Under the pieces are notes generated by a model. The model was given only the letters and a program-made list of their open reading frames with translations, was not told the DNA's origin and did not search any database. Of a DNA stretch of 64,000 nucleotides, positions 1-11,951 are shown piece after piece. The DNA is from Dillenia suffruticosa (taxonomy: Eukaryota > Streptophyta > Magnoliopsida > Dilleniales > Dilleniaceae), in contig JAVTVX010000009.1 of assembly GCA_033439265.1 (NCBI GenBank), positions 4,391,609 to 4,455,608 on the forward strand. The letters are read 5' to 3'. The position numbers were made by a program, and so were the translations under genes. Positions within the stretch are counted from its first letter, which is position 1. Each line of letters begins with the position of its first letter.

Positions 1-139
1 CAGCAATTAAGGAACCAACCATGAAAAACTTGTAACAGCATGTCAATAATTTAAAATTAAATCTTTGTTTGCTTCATGGGAAGTTTACGCAAGGATGTTG
101 ACCGTGGGCTTAGGAGAGTGAGGAAATCAAACCAAGTAT

Positions 140-270
140 TCAAATCTGAATCCATATTTTTGAATCCAATTTAGAGAAAACTCTCTCGATGTTATTTTTT
201 TTATTCCTAATCTTTTAATCTAAAACTTAATTAAAAAATCTAATACATTTACCCAATAAATCGACCGCTC
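140..270 (+). repeat. Dispersed repeat, family B (diverged copy)
   Basis: The stretch reads like the copies at 34670 and 23018: a 'gaatcc-aattta' head, a middle ending in 'ttattcctaat', then 'ttaattaaaaaatctaa' and a 'cattac/aataaat' tail. The match is by eye and diverged, so the borders are approximate. Confidence 0.35.
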
Positions 271-524
271 ATCGATTACTAAGACTTATTTGTTATACAT
301 TTAGAAGCATTTTTCAAACTTAAATTCCAATTTGACTCATCAATTTATTAATTCATAAATTATATTCATACTTATTTAAAACTCAATAAACAAATAATTC
401 AAATCATAAATCCTTTGGGAAGAGATTGTGCTGGTACCAAAAATAAAGCAGAGCATGAGCTGCAATCAGTGTCATTATGTTGATAAAAAATAGTTCGGTC
501 TCAAGGGATTATACCGAGATCTAT

Positions 525-715
525 ACATAAATAAATTATCAATATTCGATAATCACATTAAACTCGACTAAATATGATTCGAACCGAGTTTGATCTTTAA
601 TGACAAAACTCTTTCGATACCCTATTTTTATTATATAAAAGACTTAAATTTAAGATTTTATTTAAAAAATACTAGTATTTAACTATTAGACCAATTAGAT
701 ATTGATGGATTATGT
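525..715 (+). repeat. Dispersed repeat, family A
   Basis: Starts with 'ataaattatcaatattcgat' and continues through 'gattcgaaccgagtttgatc', 'caaaactctttcgat', a T-rich middle and 'gattttatttaaaaaatac', ending near 'gatattgatg'. The same order of blocks occurs at 8455, 9800, 11110 and 36850, and inverted at 23730, 53845 and 56455. No coding capacity or clear terminal repeats are visible. It could be a decayed short non-autonomous element. Confidence 0.6.
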
Positions 716-1015
716 TGAGACTTATTAAATCATATTATCAATAAGTTTATTTTATTTTACTTTATTTTTTGGGTGATGTTGCAGCACTAGGAGTTTAGGA
801 CATGTTTTGATCGGATAGTTTGACAAGTGTGAGAGATTTGAGCAAAGTTGTTCATAGTCAAGTCATAAAAGGTGTTATTTCGATTTTTGGGTATTTTTGT
901 GGAGTTAGGGTGACGGACTTGCTATAAGAATGATAATTATAACTATGACTCAAATTATATATTTTACAATTCGAGAAAACTTTGTCATTATGATCGAAGG
1001 ATTAGTAAGATTGGT

Positions 1016-1017
<2 letters not shown>

Positions 1018-1092
<75 letters not shown>

Positions 1093-1097
1093 CCCCC
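1018..1097 (+). repeat. (CT)36 microsatellite followed by a C run
   Basis: An uninterrupted CT dinucleotide tract of about 73 bp runs straight into seven C residues. It lies about 340 bp before the exonuclease start codon, in the presumed promoter or leader. Length polymorphism is expected. Confidence 0.97.
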
Positions 1098-1195
1098 GAC
1101 AAGGAAAAGAAACAAGAAAAAAAAGAAAAGAAAAGTCTCTCGCAATCGCAGACAGGCTCCTGTAAGTGGGCTTTGGAAGGTGTCCAAAAGAAATA

Positions 1196-1348
1196 CAAAA
1201 TGGGGAGGAGACTTCTCACCCAAGAAACCAAACTTGTAAAGAAACGACCAAGACGACTATGGGTCCCACTGCAAAATGGGGAGAAGACTTCTCACCCAAG
1301 AAACCAAACTTGTAAAGCAACTACCAAGACGACTATGGGTCCCACTGC
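1196..1348 (+). repeat. 76-bp tandem duplication in the nuclease gene leader
   Basis: Two head-to-tail copies, 1196-1271 and 1272-1348, share 'acttctcacccaagaaacc' and 'gacgactatgggtcccactg' with only a few differences ('ggag' versus 'gaag', 'gaaacgacc' versus 'gcaactacc'). Each copy carries an ATG (at 1200 and 1276) ahead of the real start at 1431, so the duplication also doubles an upstream ATG if this DNA is transcribed. Confidence 0.95.
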
Positions 1349-1430
1349 ACTCAAATACAGACACCTGTTTTCCTGGAGCCTCAAAATCAAAATCCAACTC
1401 CCCCCCCCCAATCTCTTTCTCTCTCTCTCA

Positions 1431-4400
1431 ATGGACGCCAATTCAGCAGACCGCTCAGAAATAGCATTCTTCGACGTTGAAACCACAGTCCCATCAAAAA
1501 CTGGTCAAGGCCACGTCTTACTAGAATTCGGAGCGATTTTAGTCTGCCCTAAGAAGCTAGTTGAGCTCGACCGCTACTCGACCCTGATTCGACCCTCCGA
1601 TCCCTCTCTTATCTCCTCCATCCCCATCCGCCGCAATGGCATCACTCCGGCCGCCGTCTCTTTTGCTCCCTCCTTCCTCGACATCGCTGATAAGGTTTTT
1701 GACATCTTGAACGGTATAATTAGACAATTCCCTTTTTCAATTTCAGCTGTTTTCAACTTTCTATGAGTTATTTGTGGGATTGAAAGTGTGTTTTATTTGC
1801 TCCTTTTGAGAATTTCTAGATGGGGTTTCCGATTACTTTCACGGGTTGCTGTAGTTTTTGTTCGTTTATTCTTTTCTGTTGTTTGTTCTTCATAAAATTT
1901 TAATTTTTTATATGATTGCTTTATATGGGATGTTTGTTCTTGTCTTTTTTTTTTTTTTTAAAAGGATTTTTTTTAGATGTTTCAGTTGGGTTTCTCCTGA
2001 AAATGTCAATAATGATAAAGTTTTGGATTTTATTGTTGTTGTTTGTTGTTTGGCTGTTCCTTTTTTTTAATTATCTCTGCAAGGTATATTCTGACGAATT
2101 TTCTGGAGTGCTAGCTATTGTTCTTGTGTTCTGATTGGGTGTTGATTTCTTTTTTTAATTATTTCTTTAGGTTATCTTATCAAAAGTTTCCTAAGATAAA
2201 TATGATTTTTTTCCCTCCCTTTTTTTTTTTTGTTTTTTCAAATTCTTGTGTAGGTTGGATTTATGGGTTCTCTTTATAAACTTATAGGCAACTTGGGAAA
2301 AGATTTGCTAATCGCAAGAGTGCCTGTTTTGCTTGGGCTTTTGAATACCTCTATAAGAAAAGTTCTTCTAATGATAAGAGTGCTTTTTTTCGCTGTTATA
2401 TTAATTTATTTGGAGTTGCATCTGGCATGGGTTTTCTTTCATTGTATTGAAGCCAGGATTTGGGCTGGACATAATATAATTAGGTTTGATTGTGTGCGAA
2501 TTCAAGAGGCCTTTGCAGAGATCGGAAGAGTAGCACCCAAGCCAAAGGGAACTATTGATTCTCTGGATTTGTTGACAAAGAAATTCGGTCGCAGAGCTGG
2601 TGACATGAAGGTTTTAATGTTCTTTATTGAAATGTTTCATGTTTCATTTTGGTACAGTCAGCGTTTTAATGAAACGGGGTATTGGGGTACTTGATTTTGC
2701 ATCCATTATTCAAGTTATGCTTAACACTTGATACCAGAGATCAATGATGTGAGTAATGCAGAATAAAGGATAACAATTAGAAATGAAAATGTTTCAGGGA
2801 AGAGGGATATTGGCTGGAAAGTTATTGGAAATGGGCATTGGTAAAGTTTATGATAAACCAAATTTGGATATGGATGCAAATTGAAACAGGAAACAAAATT
2901 GATTGGAAGTTTAGGAAAATGTGGATTATTTATTTCCTACTGTTTCTGGCTACACGAAGATGAAAAATATGGGTGGTTGTTTAGAGTGTCAATAAGACAC
3001 AAAAATTAGTTATTCTCTAGCATCATGCATTCCCATGCTTAGTTTTGTGAAAGGATACATTTTGTATCTGATGAAGAAAGTTCATAATAAAGTTCAAATT
3101 TTGCATGCCAAGTTTGCCATTGACATTTAGAATATTGTTTCCCAAGAAAATCTCATTTTTAATATCCAAGGTAACTTAGGTTCTTATTGTGAGCTTGAAG
3201 CATAGGAGTTTTCTCTGTTTATGCCTTCTGATTGATTATTAGTGAGTTTCTGTAATAATGAAAATTGAATTTTTGGATTCTGAACCTGAATATTGCAGAT
3301 TACTGCATGTTCAAGATGTAAGCCTTGCATTGCTTATTTATTTATTTTATATACTGTTGTGCAGATGGCTACTCTTGCATCCTATTTTGGGCTTGGACAG
3401 CAGAAGCATAGGTATTCCTTCTTTAGCCAATATAAAATGGCTAGTCCAGGTTTCTCCGGTCCAGCCAATGTTTTCAGTATCTTTTGTTTTGGAGATTGAC
3501 ATATTTGTCTATCTTTAGAAACAATTCTCCTTTATTGTGTGTTTATCTATCAGATTAGTCTTGGATTTTTCTATAGGATTGTCTTGAGATTACAATTCAA
3601 TATCCTTGAAAATAATGATAATGCAAATGCCTTTTCTTCCCTTAAGTTGCTCTAAGGAAATCTCATAGCTATTAATCTGGTTGAGATGTGAGAAATCTCT
3701 CCAGATTGGGTAGACAAATTTTGCCCAGATTGCTTCCTTATGTGTTTAGGTACCCAATCCTTTTGAGACTTCAATTTACATGGTATCATGTTTACAAAAT
3801 CTAAAGAAACAATGTTGAAGAATGATGCATGCAATAATGGAAATGCTATTTTTTTTTCCTTGGATTTCCTTGTATGATTTATGGATTGATGATTGCCCTC
3901 TCTCTGATGAGCTTAAATATTTTATATGTGTTCTTTGACTTATTGTTTCTGAAATATTGCACAGGAGCTTGGATGATGTTCGAATGAATTTGGAAGTTGT
4001 CAAGTATTGTGCCACCGTCCTCTTCTTGGTAATTTAGACTCGGTCTTTAAGAAATTCTCTGTCCTTTCTTATATAATGCAATGCAAATATTCCACTTTCA
4101 AGGGTACTAGAGTTTTGATTTTTGATGCTTTATTCTTGGATTGATGGTTCCACTTTCAATATCATATACATTTTTGTTACTTACCTAAATTTCTCTTTGT
4201 CTGAGTGGGTGCATGCAGCTCATGGTTGTTTATTATTGCTCTGCAAATGCTCATGTGAGAGCTTGTGGAGTACAAAAATAACTGAGGATTTGTAGCGAGC
4301 ACTATTGGAACTTTTCAACTGCATGAGCTACTCGTAAACAGTGAAAACAGTTACAATTTTGGATTATACAATTATGTATTTGGTTGAACCCAAAACCACA

Positions 4401-5636
4401 TAACCTCGAACAAACTCCTTCTTTTATTCCTATTTCATCTCTTTCCTTTTTCTTTCAACTGATCAGACAGCTGTCTACCAGTAAGTGCAAATATATTGTG
4501 ACTTGGGGGAATACAAGAAGTAGGAGTTTGAAGACTGTGTATTCAATTCTAAAATAAATCTTGCGAAAGTGGGATCTATATGCATTTAAGCACTGAAAAT
4601 TATTGACCATTTCGCACATTTATTGATGAAGGCCCTTTTGCACATGATACATCTTGCGGACTATTCAGCATGTAATTGCCATGGAAAAACAATAAATGCT
4701 AATAAGCATGATTCTGTAACAATTTGCGACACAGTAGCCTGAAATGAGAGATAGTCTAAATCAAAATCTAAGATAATTACTACCTCACCCAGAAAAGTGT
4801 AGTGCACTTTGATCACTAGTGAATATTCTGTGTGGTTGGTGTGATCGTGTGAATGAGTAAATGGCAGAAGGCTGGAAATAGTGGGCATCATGACTAAAAT
4901 TGGTCTAGATTTTAGTGCTTGGTATTTCAAATCTGCATTATACCTGGCCAGATGTTGGGTCCTAATTGCTAAATAAGCTAAGAATTACATTAGTTTTGAT
5001 AAATACGATGGATGGTGAAGTTTAGTGGGTTCATAATATGCATCTTTGATGGCAGCACTGTGTGTGTGTAGGAATCAAGCCTCCCTGATCTATTCATGAA
5101 GGTTCCCAATCTGGAGGTTCCCAATCTGGTTGGGTCCAATTCTACCCGAGCAGATCGTTTCAATGTGGGTCACCTAAGCAATGAAATAGGACGTGCATCA
5201 CTTCAACCTGATGTTGACATGGAAAAGAATCAAGCTTCATCATCTACAGAGGCTGTAAAAGAGGATTGCAGAAGTGATGCTGGTTTCTTAGAGCCTAGTG
5301 AAGTGTCTGTTTCTTTGATCAGGGCATCTCTTGTCCCATCTTATCGTGGAAGTCAAAGAATTGATATATTGCACCACAACAGTAAATTGCAGCTTCATTG
5401 CACCAATCTTAGAGTGCGGTTTAGGGTAACTCCAAAGTTTGTTGATCATGCTGGCAGGCCAAGGTTGAATCTTCTTGTTGGCACATCTCCAAGCCTTTGT
5501 CAGGTCTTGAATGCATGTGACATGCATGCACAAAAGTTGTCCGTGGATTCTGGTGGCAGCTCTGAGTGGAGGCCTGTTGTAATAAGAAAGGATGGCTTCA
5601 ACTCTTCCACAGCACGATTGCAGTATGTTTTCCTCT

Positions 5637-5682
<46 letters not shown>

Positions 5683-6556
5683 ACGAAAGTGACAGTTAGA
5701 TGAACTCCCAATCTTCCCACACCCACTGTTTGTGCGCTTGTGTTTTGTCGTGCTTTTGCATGAGCATAGCATTTTTCCTTATTGGTCGGCTGGGTACATA
5801 TGGTTTTTGAGGGTTTAGATCATTCCACTTGCGTATTTTAGGAATTAGGAATCACATTATCTATCTCCTTGAAATATATATATTATGTCACGGACATTCA
5901 GTTGTCTAGAATCTGAAGAGTTAACCGGTTAAAGTATTCATTGCAAGAATTACTTTTGGGAGGGTTCTGAGCTCTTGTTCTAGGCAGATTTTCATGCTCT
6001 TTGTGTTCTTATTACCTGGTCACAGATTTTGAGTAGAATGGCTTCTTCAATGTACTTCTGTTGTTTCTTCTGTCTGTTTAGTTACTACAACAATGAGACC
6101 AGTTTGAAATAAATTATAAGGCTCTTGTACCTGTTTGTTGACATATAATAGGAAAAATTGCAATGCGAACGATCTTGTTTTGTCCATCTTGTTTACAAGC
6201 TAGGACATTGGGCATTGTGGTTGTTAGCATCTTGTAGACCTTAGTAGTTACTAATCGATGCATGTAAGTAAGCGGAAGATGCATATTTCCCTCTCTGCAG
6301 TATACCTCTGGTGACAAAAGGGGATATATCAACATATGCCACTGAAATGTACCAGAAAAACCCTTCCCATGTCATGCAGAAGCTTGTGTTTACTAGATTT
6401 GATGCCTCAGAAATAAAGAGTATATTTACACCGGGCATGATTATAGATGCCTACCTCACCTTGGAACAATACGACTATCAGCAGAATGCAGGAATCCGAC
6501 TTGTGGCGAAGAAGTTGATTATTCACCAACTAATGGGGTGGAACTCAATATTCTAA
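1431..6556 (+). CDS. NEN: NEN-like DEDDh 3'-5' exonuclease (NAC45/86-dependent exonuclease-domain protein)
   Basis: Exons 1431-1713, 2453-2610, 3365-3411, 3965-4028, 5072-5622 and 6301-6556 join to 452 codons plus TAA. All introns are GT-AG and all phases agree. The N-terminal exonuclease domain has its catalytic residues in order: D15 and E17 in 'FFDVETT', D107 in 'GHNIIRFD', and H162/D167 in 'HRSLDDV', the DEDDh arrangement. A plant-specific region follows (about 183-452) with the conserved end 'YDYQQNAGIRLVAKKL'. In Arabidopsis, NEN proteins act downstream of NAC45/86 and degrade the nucleus in maturing sieve elements; that role is inferred here from family membership. The ATG at 1431 is chosen because the protein then begins just before the first catalytic motif, as in relatives. 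The acceptor at 2453 follows a weak pyrimidine tract. The closest Arabidopsis genes are NEN1/NEN2. Confidence 0.9.
5642..5679 (+). repeat. (CT)19 microsatellite just downstream of a splice donor
   Basis: An uninterrupted CT tract starts about 20 nt inside intron 5 of the exonuclease gene, downstream of the donor at 5623. Length changes here could affect donor recognition, but no effect can be read from sequence. Confidence 0.95.
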
Positions 6557-7084
6557 CAGAAGGGGCATTCACAATGTAAATTTGTAGCATTTGTGACAGA
6601 CTGAAGAAATTGTTCCATGCTTTTATGGTCTAGGAAAGGACACGGGCTTTTAGAGAGGACCGATGCTATAGTGAATCTGCTCTTTGTACGTGATGTTTTC
6701 AATTTAATTTAATGAATACAGTTCATTATCTTCAACTTCAAGTCATTTTGGTGGACTATGATGGTGTTACAGGGATAGGAGCATTCTGCTCATTCTTAAT
6801 AGCTGCATGAGATGATAGTTGGTGTATGTGAAATCTAACTTGTTTCAATATTCCTGTATTTTGTCTTGGTCTATTCATAATACTTTTAATTAAAATGATT
6901 TTTTTGTTTGAGAATATAAGGTTTTAAGAGTAAAAATCAAATTATCCATTAAAGAGATTTAGATTATCATTATACTGCTGCTTTTTTGCATTAAAATCTA
7001 CTTAATTTTTTTTTTGAATCTAATCTCGATTTTTCAAGTTATCCGTAAAACGTAGAGATAGTAGCTAAAATATGTATATATATT

Positions 7085-7262
7085 TTTCAAGTTATATGTA
7101 AAATATAGAAGATTTAATAAAATATAAACATAGACTGTCAAAAATTTAGATGCAAGTTATTCATAAAAATATGATAGTTAAGACTATATAAGAAAAGATG
7201 GTCTTGGAGATGTAAAAGAATCCGCACAAATTAAACTAACATATTATATATATATATATAAT
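7085..7262 (+). mobile_element. RTE-type LINE 3' end with (TA)n tail
   Basis: The stretch from 'gaagatttaataaaa' to 'gcacaaattaaactaa' followed by a TA repeat matches, block by block, the inverse complement of 30215-30400, which is the non-coding 3' end of a LINE whose reverse-transcriptase C-terminus is recognisable. Only the last part of the element is present here, as expected from 5'-truncated LINE insertion. Shared blocks include 'aaaaatatgatagttaag'. Confidence 0.7.
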
Positions 7263-7635
7263 TTTTTAATCATCTCCATTCTTATCTCTCAAATGATAAA
7301 CTCAAATGTTGGAATTAAGTTTCAAGTTGTTGTTATTATAATCTTGATTTTTCAAGATAAACCTAAATCTAGATGTTTTCATATATCCCTAGATTAGAAT
7401 GATCATTTGGTTTCATAAGATATTTTGTGGTTCTTACGCGGCAAACTCTAACATCACAGAAGGACAATTTCACTAGGCATATGAGATAGAAAATAAGTAA
7501 TTTTGTCCTTAATTTCCGTTGTGTCCATGTTTTCTGTGTTTTTGTATTGAAATCTGTTGCGGTAAGTTTCCATCTTTTGTGCCGATCTTTGCCACTCACG
7601 TAACATATTCTTTTTTTGGTACTTAACACTGGTAT

Positions 7636-7795
7636 CTGAATTATCCGACTAATCCGATTCGAGTATTATAAACGGGCTATCCCAACATTTGTGAATAGAC
7701 TATTCCTGTATCTATTTTTTTATTTTTAAAATTTAAATTTAAAATGTTAATTAAAGAAATTTAATATCTTATCATGAGACCTACAGCACGCTAAT
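7636..7795 (+). repeat. Dispersed repeat, family B
   Basis: Begins 'ccgactaatccgattcgagt', the best-preserved family B head in the window, and ends with 'aattaaagaaatttaatat' followed by a 'catgagacc' tail. Compare 23018, 34670, 36025 and 52965. Confidence 0.55.
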
Positions 7796-8454
7796 CAAAT
7801 AGTTAACATATGACTATCTCACTGGGCATATGGGATAGAAAATTAGTATTTTAGTCCTAGAAAGCATTCTTTCCACATCCCTTCATGGTAACTACGAAAT
7901 ACAGTAAGAAAGTTTTGTGCTTACACTGATCACAAGCTGGCATTTTCTACCTCAGGTTAATCTATGGACAAGTTAATACCATGTATCACTCATTAAGGTT
8001 CTCTATTTTCTCATAGTAAATTTAAGACTGATTCCTGAACAATGGGGTTGGCCAAATCTGCCTTACAGTTTAGCAGACATCTCGAAAAGTTGGCATCCCA
8101 GAATTATATTTATTTATTATTATTTTTTTTTGCAGGGCAAAGTAAATTTTAAAAGATTTATAATTAAAATAAGAAATTATAAAACTAAAATTTAATATAC
8201 TTATAATATATATAGTTAAAAATACTCATAATATAATACAATGTAAAACACTTTATTTAGGGACCTTCCTTTGCTAGTTATCAAGAAGTAAAAATTGGGA
8301 AAGTAAACTGTGCTTATTGGGACCGAATAATGAAATGTGGTGCAGTGTGTAGGACAAGAGACACAACTCCAACACGAACCTAAGAAGGGCATGAGGAAAA
8401 ACCCTTCGTATCAAACAATGAATACCAAGGGCACTTAGAATTTTTTTTTTTTTA

Positions 8455-8625
8455 AACTTTCATAATCTAGTTACGTTAAATTCAATTAAATCCGCTTTGA
8501 ACAAAATTAGATAATTAAGGAGCAAAAATCTTTCGATATCTATTTTTTTCATATACAAAACTCGAATTCAAAATTTTATGTAAATAGTTATGATAACTTG
8601 TACAGTGACACATTATCTTCAATTA
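8455..8625 (+). repeat. Dispersed repeat, family A
   Basis: Shows the family A order: 'ttaaattcaattaaat', then 'atctttcgatatctatttt', 'catatacaaaactcgaattc', 'aaaattttatgtaaata' and a terminal 'gtgacac'. It is more diverged at its left end than the copy at 525. Confidence 0.5.
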
Positions 8626-9799
8626 AATTAAAATGTATCTTACAAAAATTAAAAGAAAAAAAAGAAAAGAAAGTTAGTCGTAATATATTGCAAGTTCAAT
8701 TTCTGTCAAAGCTTACAAAAATTCCAGACCTAAGGAAAAATGAAATAATTGTTCCAACTCTCCGAACTTGAAATTTTATAAACCTAAAAATGGGGAAGGA
8801 AAGAAGTCAAAACAAAATAAGGTAACGGGTAGAATTTAAATTTGTAGAATAGAATTATGTAATAAAAAAAAATTAATTTGTCATGAAATTAGAAAATAAA
8901 CCAATGATAAATTAAAATTTTTTATGTCAACTCCACATTAATTTAGAAAATTTTCTATTTAAAATATAATATATGATAGAAAATTGAAAAAAAAATAATA
9001 ATAATTAAGCTGCAGGACAAATATCTTATTTTCTCTTAATCTTTAAAAACCATATACACACTACATATTTGAAATTTCAGATGCCCCTTGGGGCCGCCAT
9101 TGGCAAGACCTCTTTTTGCCTCGGAAACATTTTGTTGTGCATAAAAGGTTAGCAAGGCAAATTCATTTGGCTTATTGGAGATGGATGCTGAAGGTGAGGG
9201 CTGTTGTGACAAAGTCAAATGGCAAATTTGCTGATTAGGGGTATGTTTGCCCCATAATTTAACAATTAACCCTCTTAATTATTATCATGTGCCTGGTAGT
9301 TGATAACTATACCAACGCTTAGTTAATCTAATGATCAAATATCGATATCTCTTAAATAACATCTTATGTTCAAGTTTTGTGTATAGACAAAACAAATATT
9401 AGAATAGTTTAGCCTGTTAAACGGTCAATCCTACTTGAGTTGGATTTAAGCAGATTTAAAATTATTATCAGATATCGATGATTTATTTAAAAAAAATGAT
9501 AACCATAAAATCTATAGTTTCAATAAATCGTTATAACATTTTTTTATTTGAATAACAATTCATTTATTTTTAAAATTGTTAAATGTTATCTTATGGAATT
9601 AGGATCAAATTAGGGAAGGCTTGATTTGGAGGCTTTAAAGTCTTCATATAGTTAATTTTCCCCCCGGAAAGCAAACAAAACTATAGAAGCATAAGATCAT
9701 TTGAGCAGCCAACTCTCAATCACAACATATATTATGTTAGCCATGGCCATCATAAACTTCTTTAATGTATTAATAACTTATATATTACTAAGCACATTT

Positions 9800-10000
9800 C
9801 TTTTTGTTATAAATTATCAATATCTATTAATCACATTGAATTTGATTAAATTCGGTTCACGTTGAGTTTGAGCTTTAAAGAACAAAACTCTTCCAATATC
9901 TATTTTCTTCATATACAACATTTGAAGCCGAAGTTTTATTTAAATATTATCAGTAATCAGTTACTATACTGACCAAGTGTTGATGTATATGAATAATTCT
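9800..10000 (+). repeat. Dispersed repeat, family A
   Basis: Starts 'ataaattatcaatatctatt' and carries 'gagtttgagctttaaagaac', 'aaaactcttccaatatctat', 'gaagttttatttaaatatta' and an ending 'accaagtgttgatg', closely parallel to the copy at 525-715. Confidence 0.6.
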
Positions 10001-10689
10001 CATCTCCTTTTAATCTGTAAAAATTCACTAATTAAGCTCTATGTATGACAATTTTTTAATTGAGACTGAAGTTTTTTCCTCACATACTTATATATGTCCT
10101 TATTGAATTGTAAATTTTAAATTTAATGAAGGAGATTCTTAAGATCATCGGCCTGACTGAAATTAAATAAGATTTTTAATAAAAAAGTAATTAAAAGAAT
10201 AAGAAGTTTGATTGTTATTCGCAAAATTAAATACTTCTTAAAAATAAAAATACTAATTTTAGTTAAAAATTTTAAAAATAAAAATAAAGTAAGATTTAGA
10301 GTGAAGTTGAAATTTTACAAATAGTGTGTTTATCAAATGTGGGTTGTTCAACCTTTAGCTAAATATATATATCATTTCGCACTTTATTTAACTTGTGCAA
10401 AGCTTGCAAATAAAGTTGAAATGACCATAAAATTGATCCAGATGAGAGCACATAACGTAAACAATAATAACAATAATCAAATCTTTATTCGAATAGATAG
10501 AATCGGCTATATATATTTTTTTAAATTATTAAACCCTATTTCAAAAGTATAAATCGCAATAGTAATGTTCAAATTATCCTTTGAAAGAATTAATCATCAA
10601 TTTTTTTAATTAAAATAATTAAAAATAAAAATGAGAATTTTCTTTTGTGGAGATTGATTGTCTTACTTTCATTGTTCCAATCAAGATTG

Positions 10690-10860
10690 AACGAAAAGGA
10701 AAACGGAAAAATAAAAATAGATACAAAATGATATAAAAATGATATTTTATAAAAATATATGAAATAAAAACGTGAAAAAATGAATAAATATAAAAAATAT
10801 ACATATATAAGGATTTTCATATAAATATTAATTAATTTAATATATCGAGAGATTTTAGAA
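10690..10860 (-). repeat. Dispersed AT-rich repeat, family E (inverted, partial)
   Basis: The reverse complement reads 'aattaattaatatttatatg', then 'tatattttttatatttat', then 'catttttatatcattttgta'. This is the right half of the elements at 37445 and 55072. Confidence 0.5.
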
Positions 10861-11098
10861 ATAAAATATTAATATTGAAAAGTTTTTGTTTATCAAGAGT
10901 CTGAGTGATTCTCAAATGAAATAGCATGTATATTGTGTTACATAAATTGAAAAGGGACTTACCCAATATTTATGAGGTTTGAGGTGTATCCTTCCCATCG
11001 GAGATGCACTTATAATTATTCGGTTGCGACAATTAAATGACAACTCAAAAATCCAATATAATTTTATAAGTTATCTCTATTAATTAGACTTATATTTA

Positions 11099-11107
11099 AG
11101 ATATTTT
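11099..11107 (-). promoter_or_regulatory. Candidate evening element upstream of TOC1
   Basis: AGATATTTT is the reverse complement of the evening element AAAATATCT bound by CCA1/LHY-type MYB factors. It lies about 900 bp before the TOC1 start codon, which suits the known regulation of TOC1. The region is AT-rich and the site touches the left edge of a family A repeat, so chance occurrence is a real alternative. Confidence 0.35.
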
Positions 11108-11109
11108 TT

Positions 11110-11275
11110 TAATAAATTATTGATATCTGATAATTATTAAATGTGATTCGAATTTTATTGAATTTTTAAAAAATAAAACTCTATGATGTTTATTTTTTTA
11201 TATATAAAATTTGAATATAAAATTTTATTAAAAAAATATCGATATTTGAAAAATCAATAGTTGATTTTAGGATAT
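11110..11275 (+). repeat. Dispersed repeat, family A
   Basis: Starts 'ataaattattgatatctgat', then 'tgattcgaattttattgaat', 'aaaactctatgatgttta', 'aatataaaattttattaaaa' and ends near 'aatagttgatttt'. It sits inside the presumed TOC1 promoter. Confidence 0.55.
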
Positions 11276-11459
11276 CAAAATTATAAAACATTTGTCAATC
11301 ATTGTATTAATTACAAATCCTTAGGGTTTGGCAAATTTAGAGTTGGCACGGTGGGGGATAATTATGTGGAGAGGAGAGCAAGAAGATGGGAGGAGTTATG
11401 AAGAAGATGCAGACGGAATCGGAGTGGGGGAGAAGGGGATTCAATAAAAGATCTTCAAG

Positions 11460-11468
11460 TGACGTGGC
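11460..11468 (+). promoter_or_regulatory. Candidate ACGT-core (G-box-like) site
   Basis: TGACGTGGC contains an ACGT core of the bZIP/bHLH binding type, about 540 bp before the TOC1 ATG. A second ACGT core, CCACGTC, is at 11556-11562. The assignment rests on the core motif alone. Confidence 0.3.
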
Positions 11469-11886
11469 CTTCTCTATATCTCTAAGAAACTATCCGGACA
11501 CGCGCACATACCCTTTTCCGCCCTTTTCTTTCACTCTCTCTCCTCTCGTGTCATTCCACGTCTCTCCTCCCTTCTAACTTAAGCCACTCCCGACACTATC
11601 CTCCTTTTCTAACTCATCCTCTCCCTTCCCACCACCTTAAAAACCGACACTCCCGCTCACGTTAGCACCCACCCACCCCCGCCCCCACCGTCAATAGGAA
11701 ATTGACAAAGAAAAAGAAAAAGAAAAAGAAAAAAATCTTTATCTCAGAGACTGCAAAACACTTTAACGTTCTACTCTCTCTCTATCTCTTAACCTTTTGC
11801 AGTGACGACGGTGATTGGGATCCGGCCGACAATCTCGTTGTTCGTCCGGCGCTCAAATCCGATCTCCATCGTCTGACCGGATTACC

Positions 11887-11951
11887 ATGGAGAATTTGGA
11901 TTAAAGGAATTTCGCTTGAATTTGAGAAGATTCAATGGAAGAAGTCTAGGG
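11887..11951 (+). promoter_or_regulatory. Two mini upstream ORFs in the TOC1 leader
   Basis: An ATG at 11887 opens a 5-codon frame (MENLD, stop 11902-11904), and an ATG at 11937 opens a 4-codon frame (MEEV, stop 11949-11951). Both end before the TOC1 start at 12005. They matter only if the transcript starts upstream of 11887; the CT-rich stretch from about 11520 to 11800 suggests a leader of that length. Confidence 0.5.

Larger units (their letters stand above)
1..1430. other. Upstream region of the NEN-like exonuclease gene
   Basis: No coding gene is supported here. The stretch is AT-rich and holds a diverged family B repeat (about 140-270), a family A repeat (about 525-715), a long (CT)n tract (1018-1090) and a 76-bp tandem duplication (1196-1348). 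A reading frame runs through the CT tract into the first exon of the nuclease gene, but its upstream part is low-complexity Ser-Leu. It is not part of the protein. Confidence 0.6.

Noticed and set aside
950..1231. Minus-strand frames with alternating Arg-Glu
   Set aside because: They are the antisense of the CT microsatellite. The same applies to the frames over the tracts at 12459 and 54427.
930..1430. Upstream extension of the exonuclease reading frame with a long Ser-Leu repeat
   Set aside because: It is the translation of the (CT)36 tract and the 76-bp duplication. Homologues start at the 1431 Met close to the first catalytic motif.
9036..9218. 60-codon minus-strand frame in a more balanced patch
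   Set aside because: No recognisable motif and no splice or promoter context. It could be an old organelle or transposon piece, but I could not support that.
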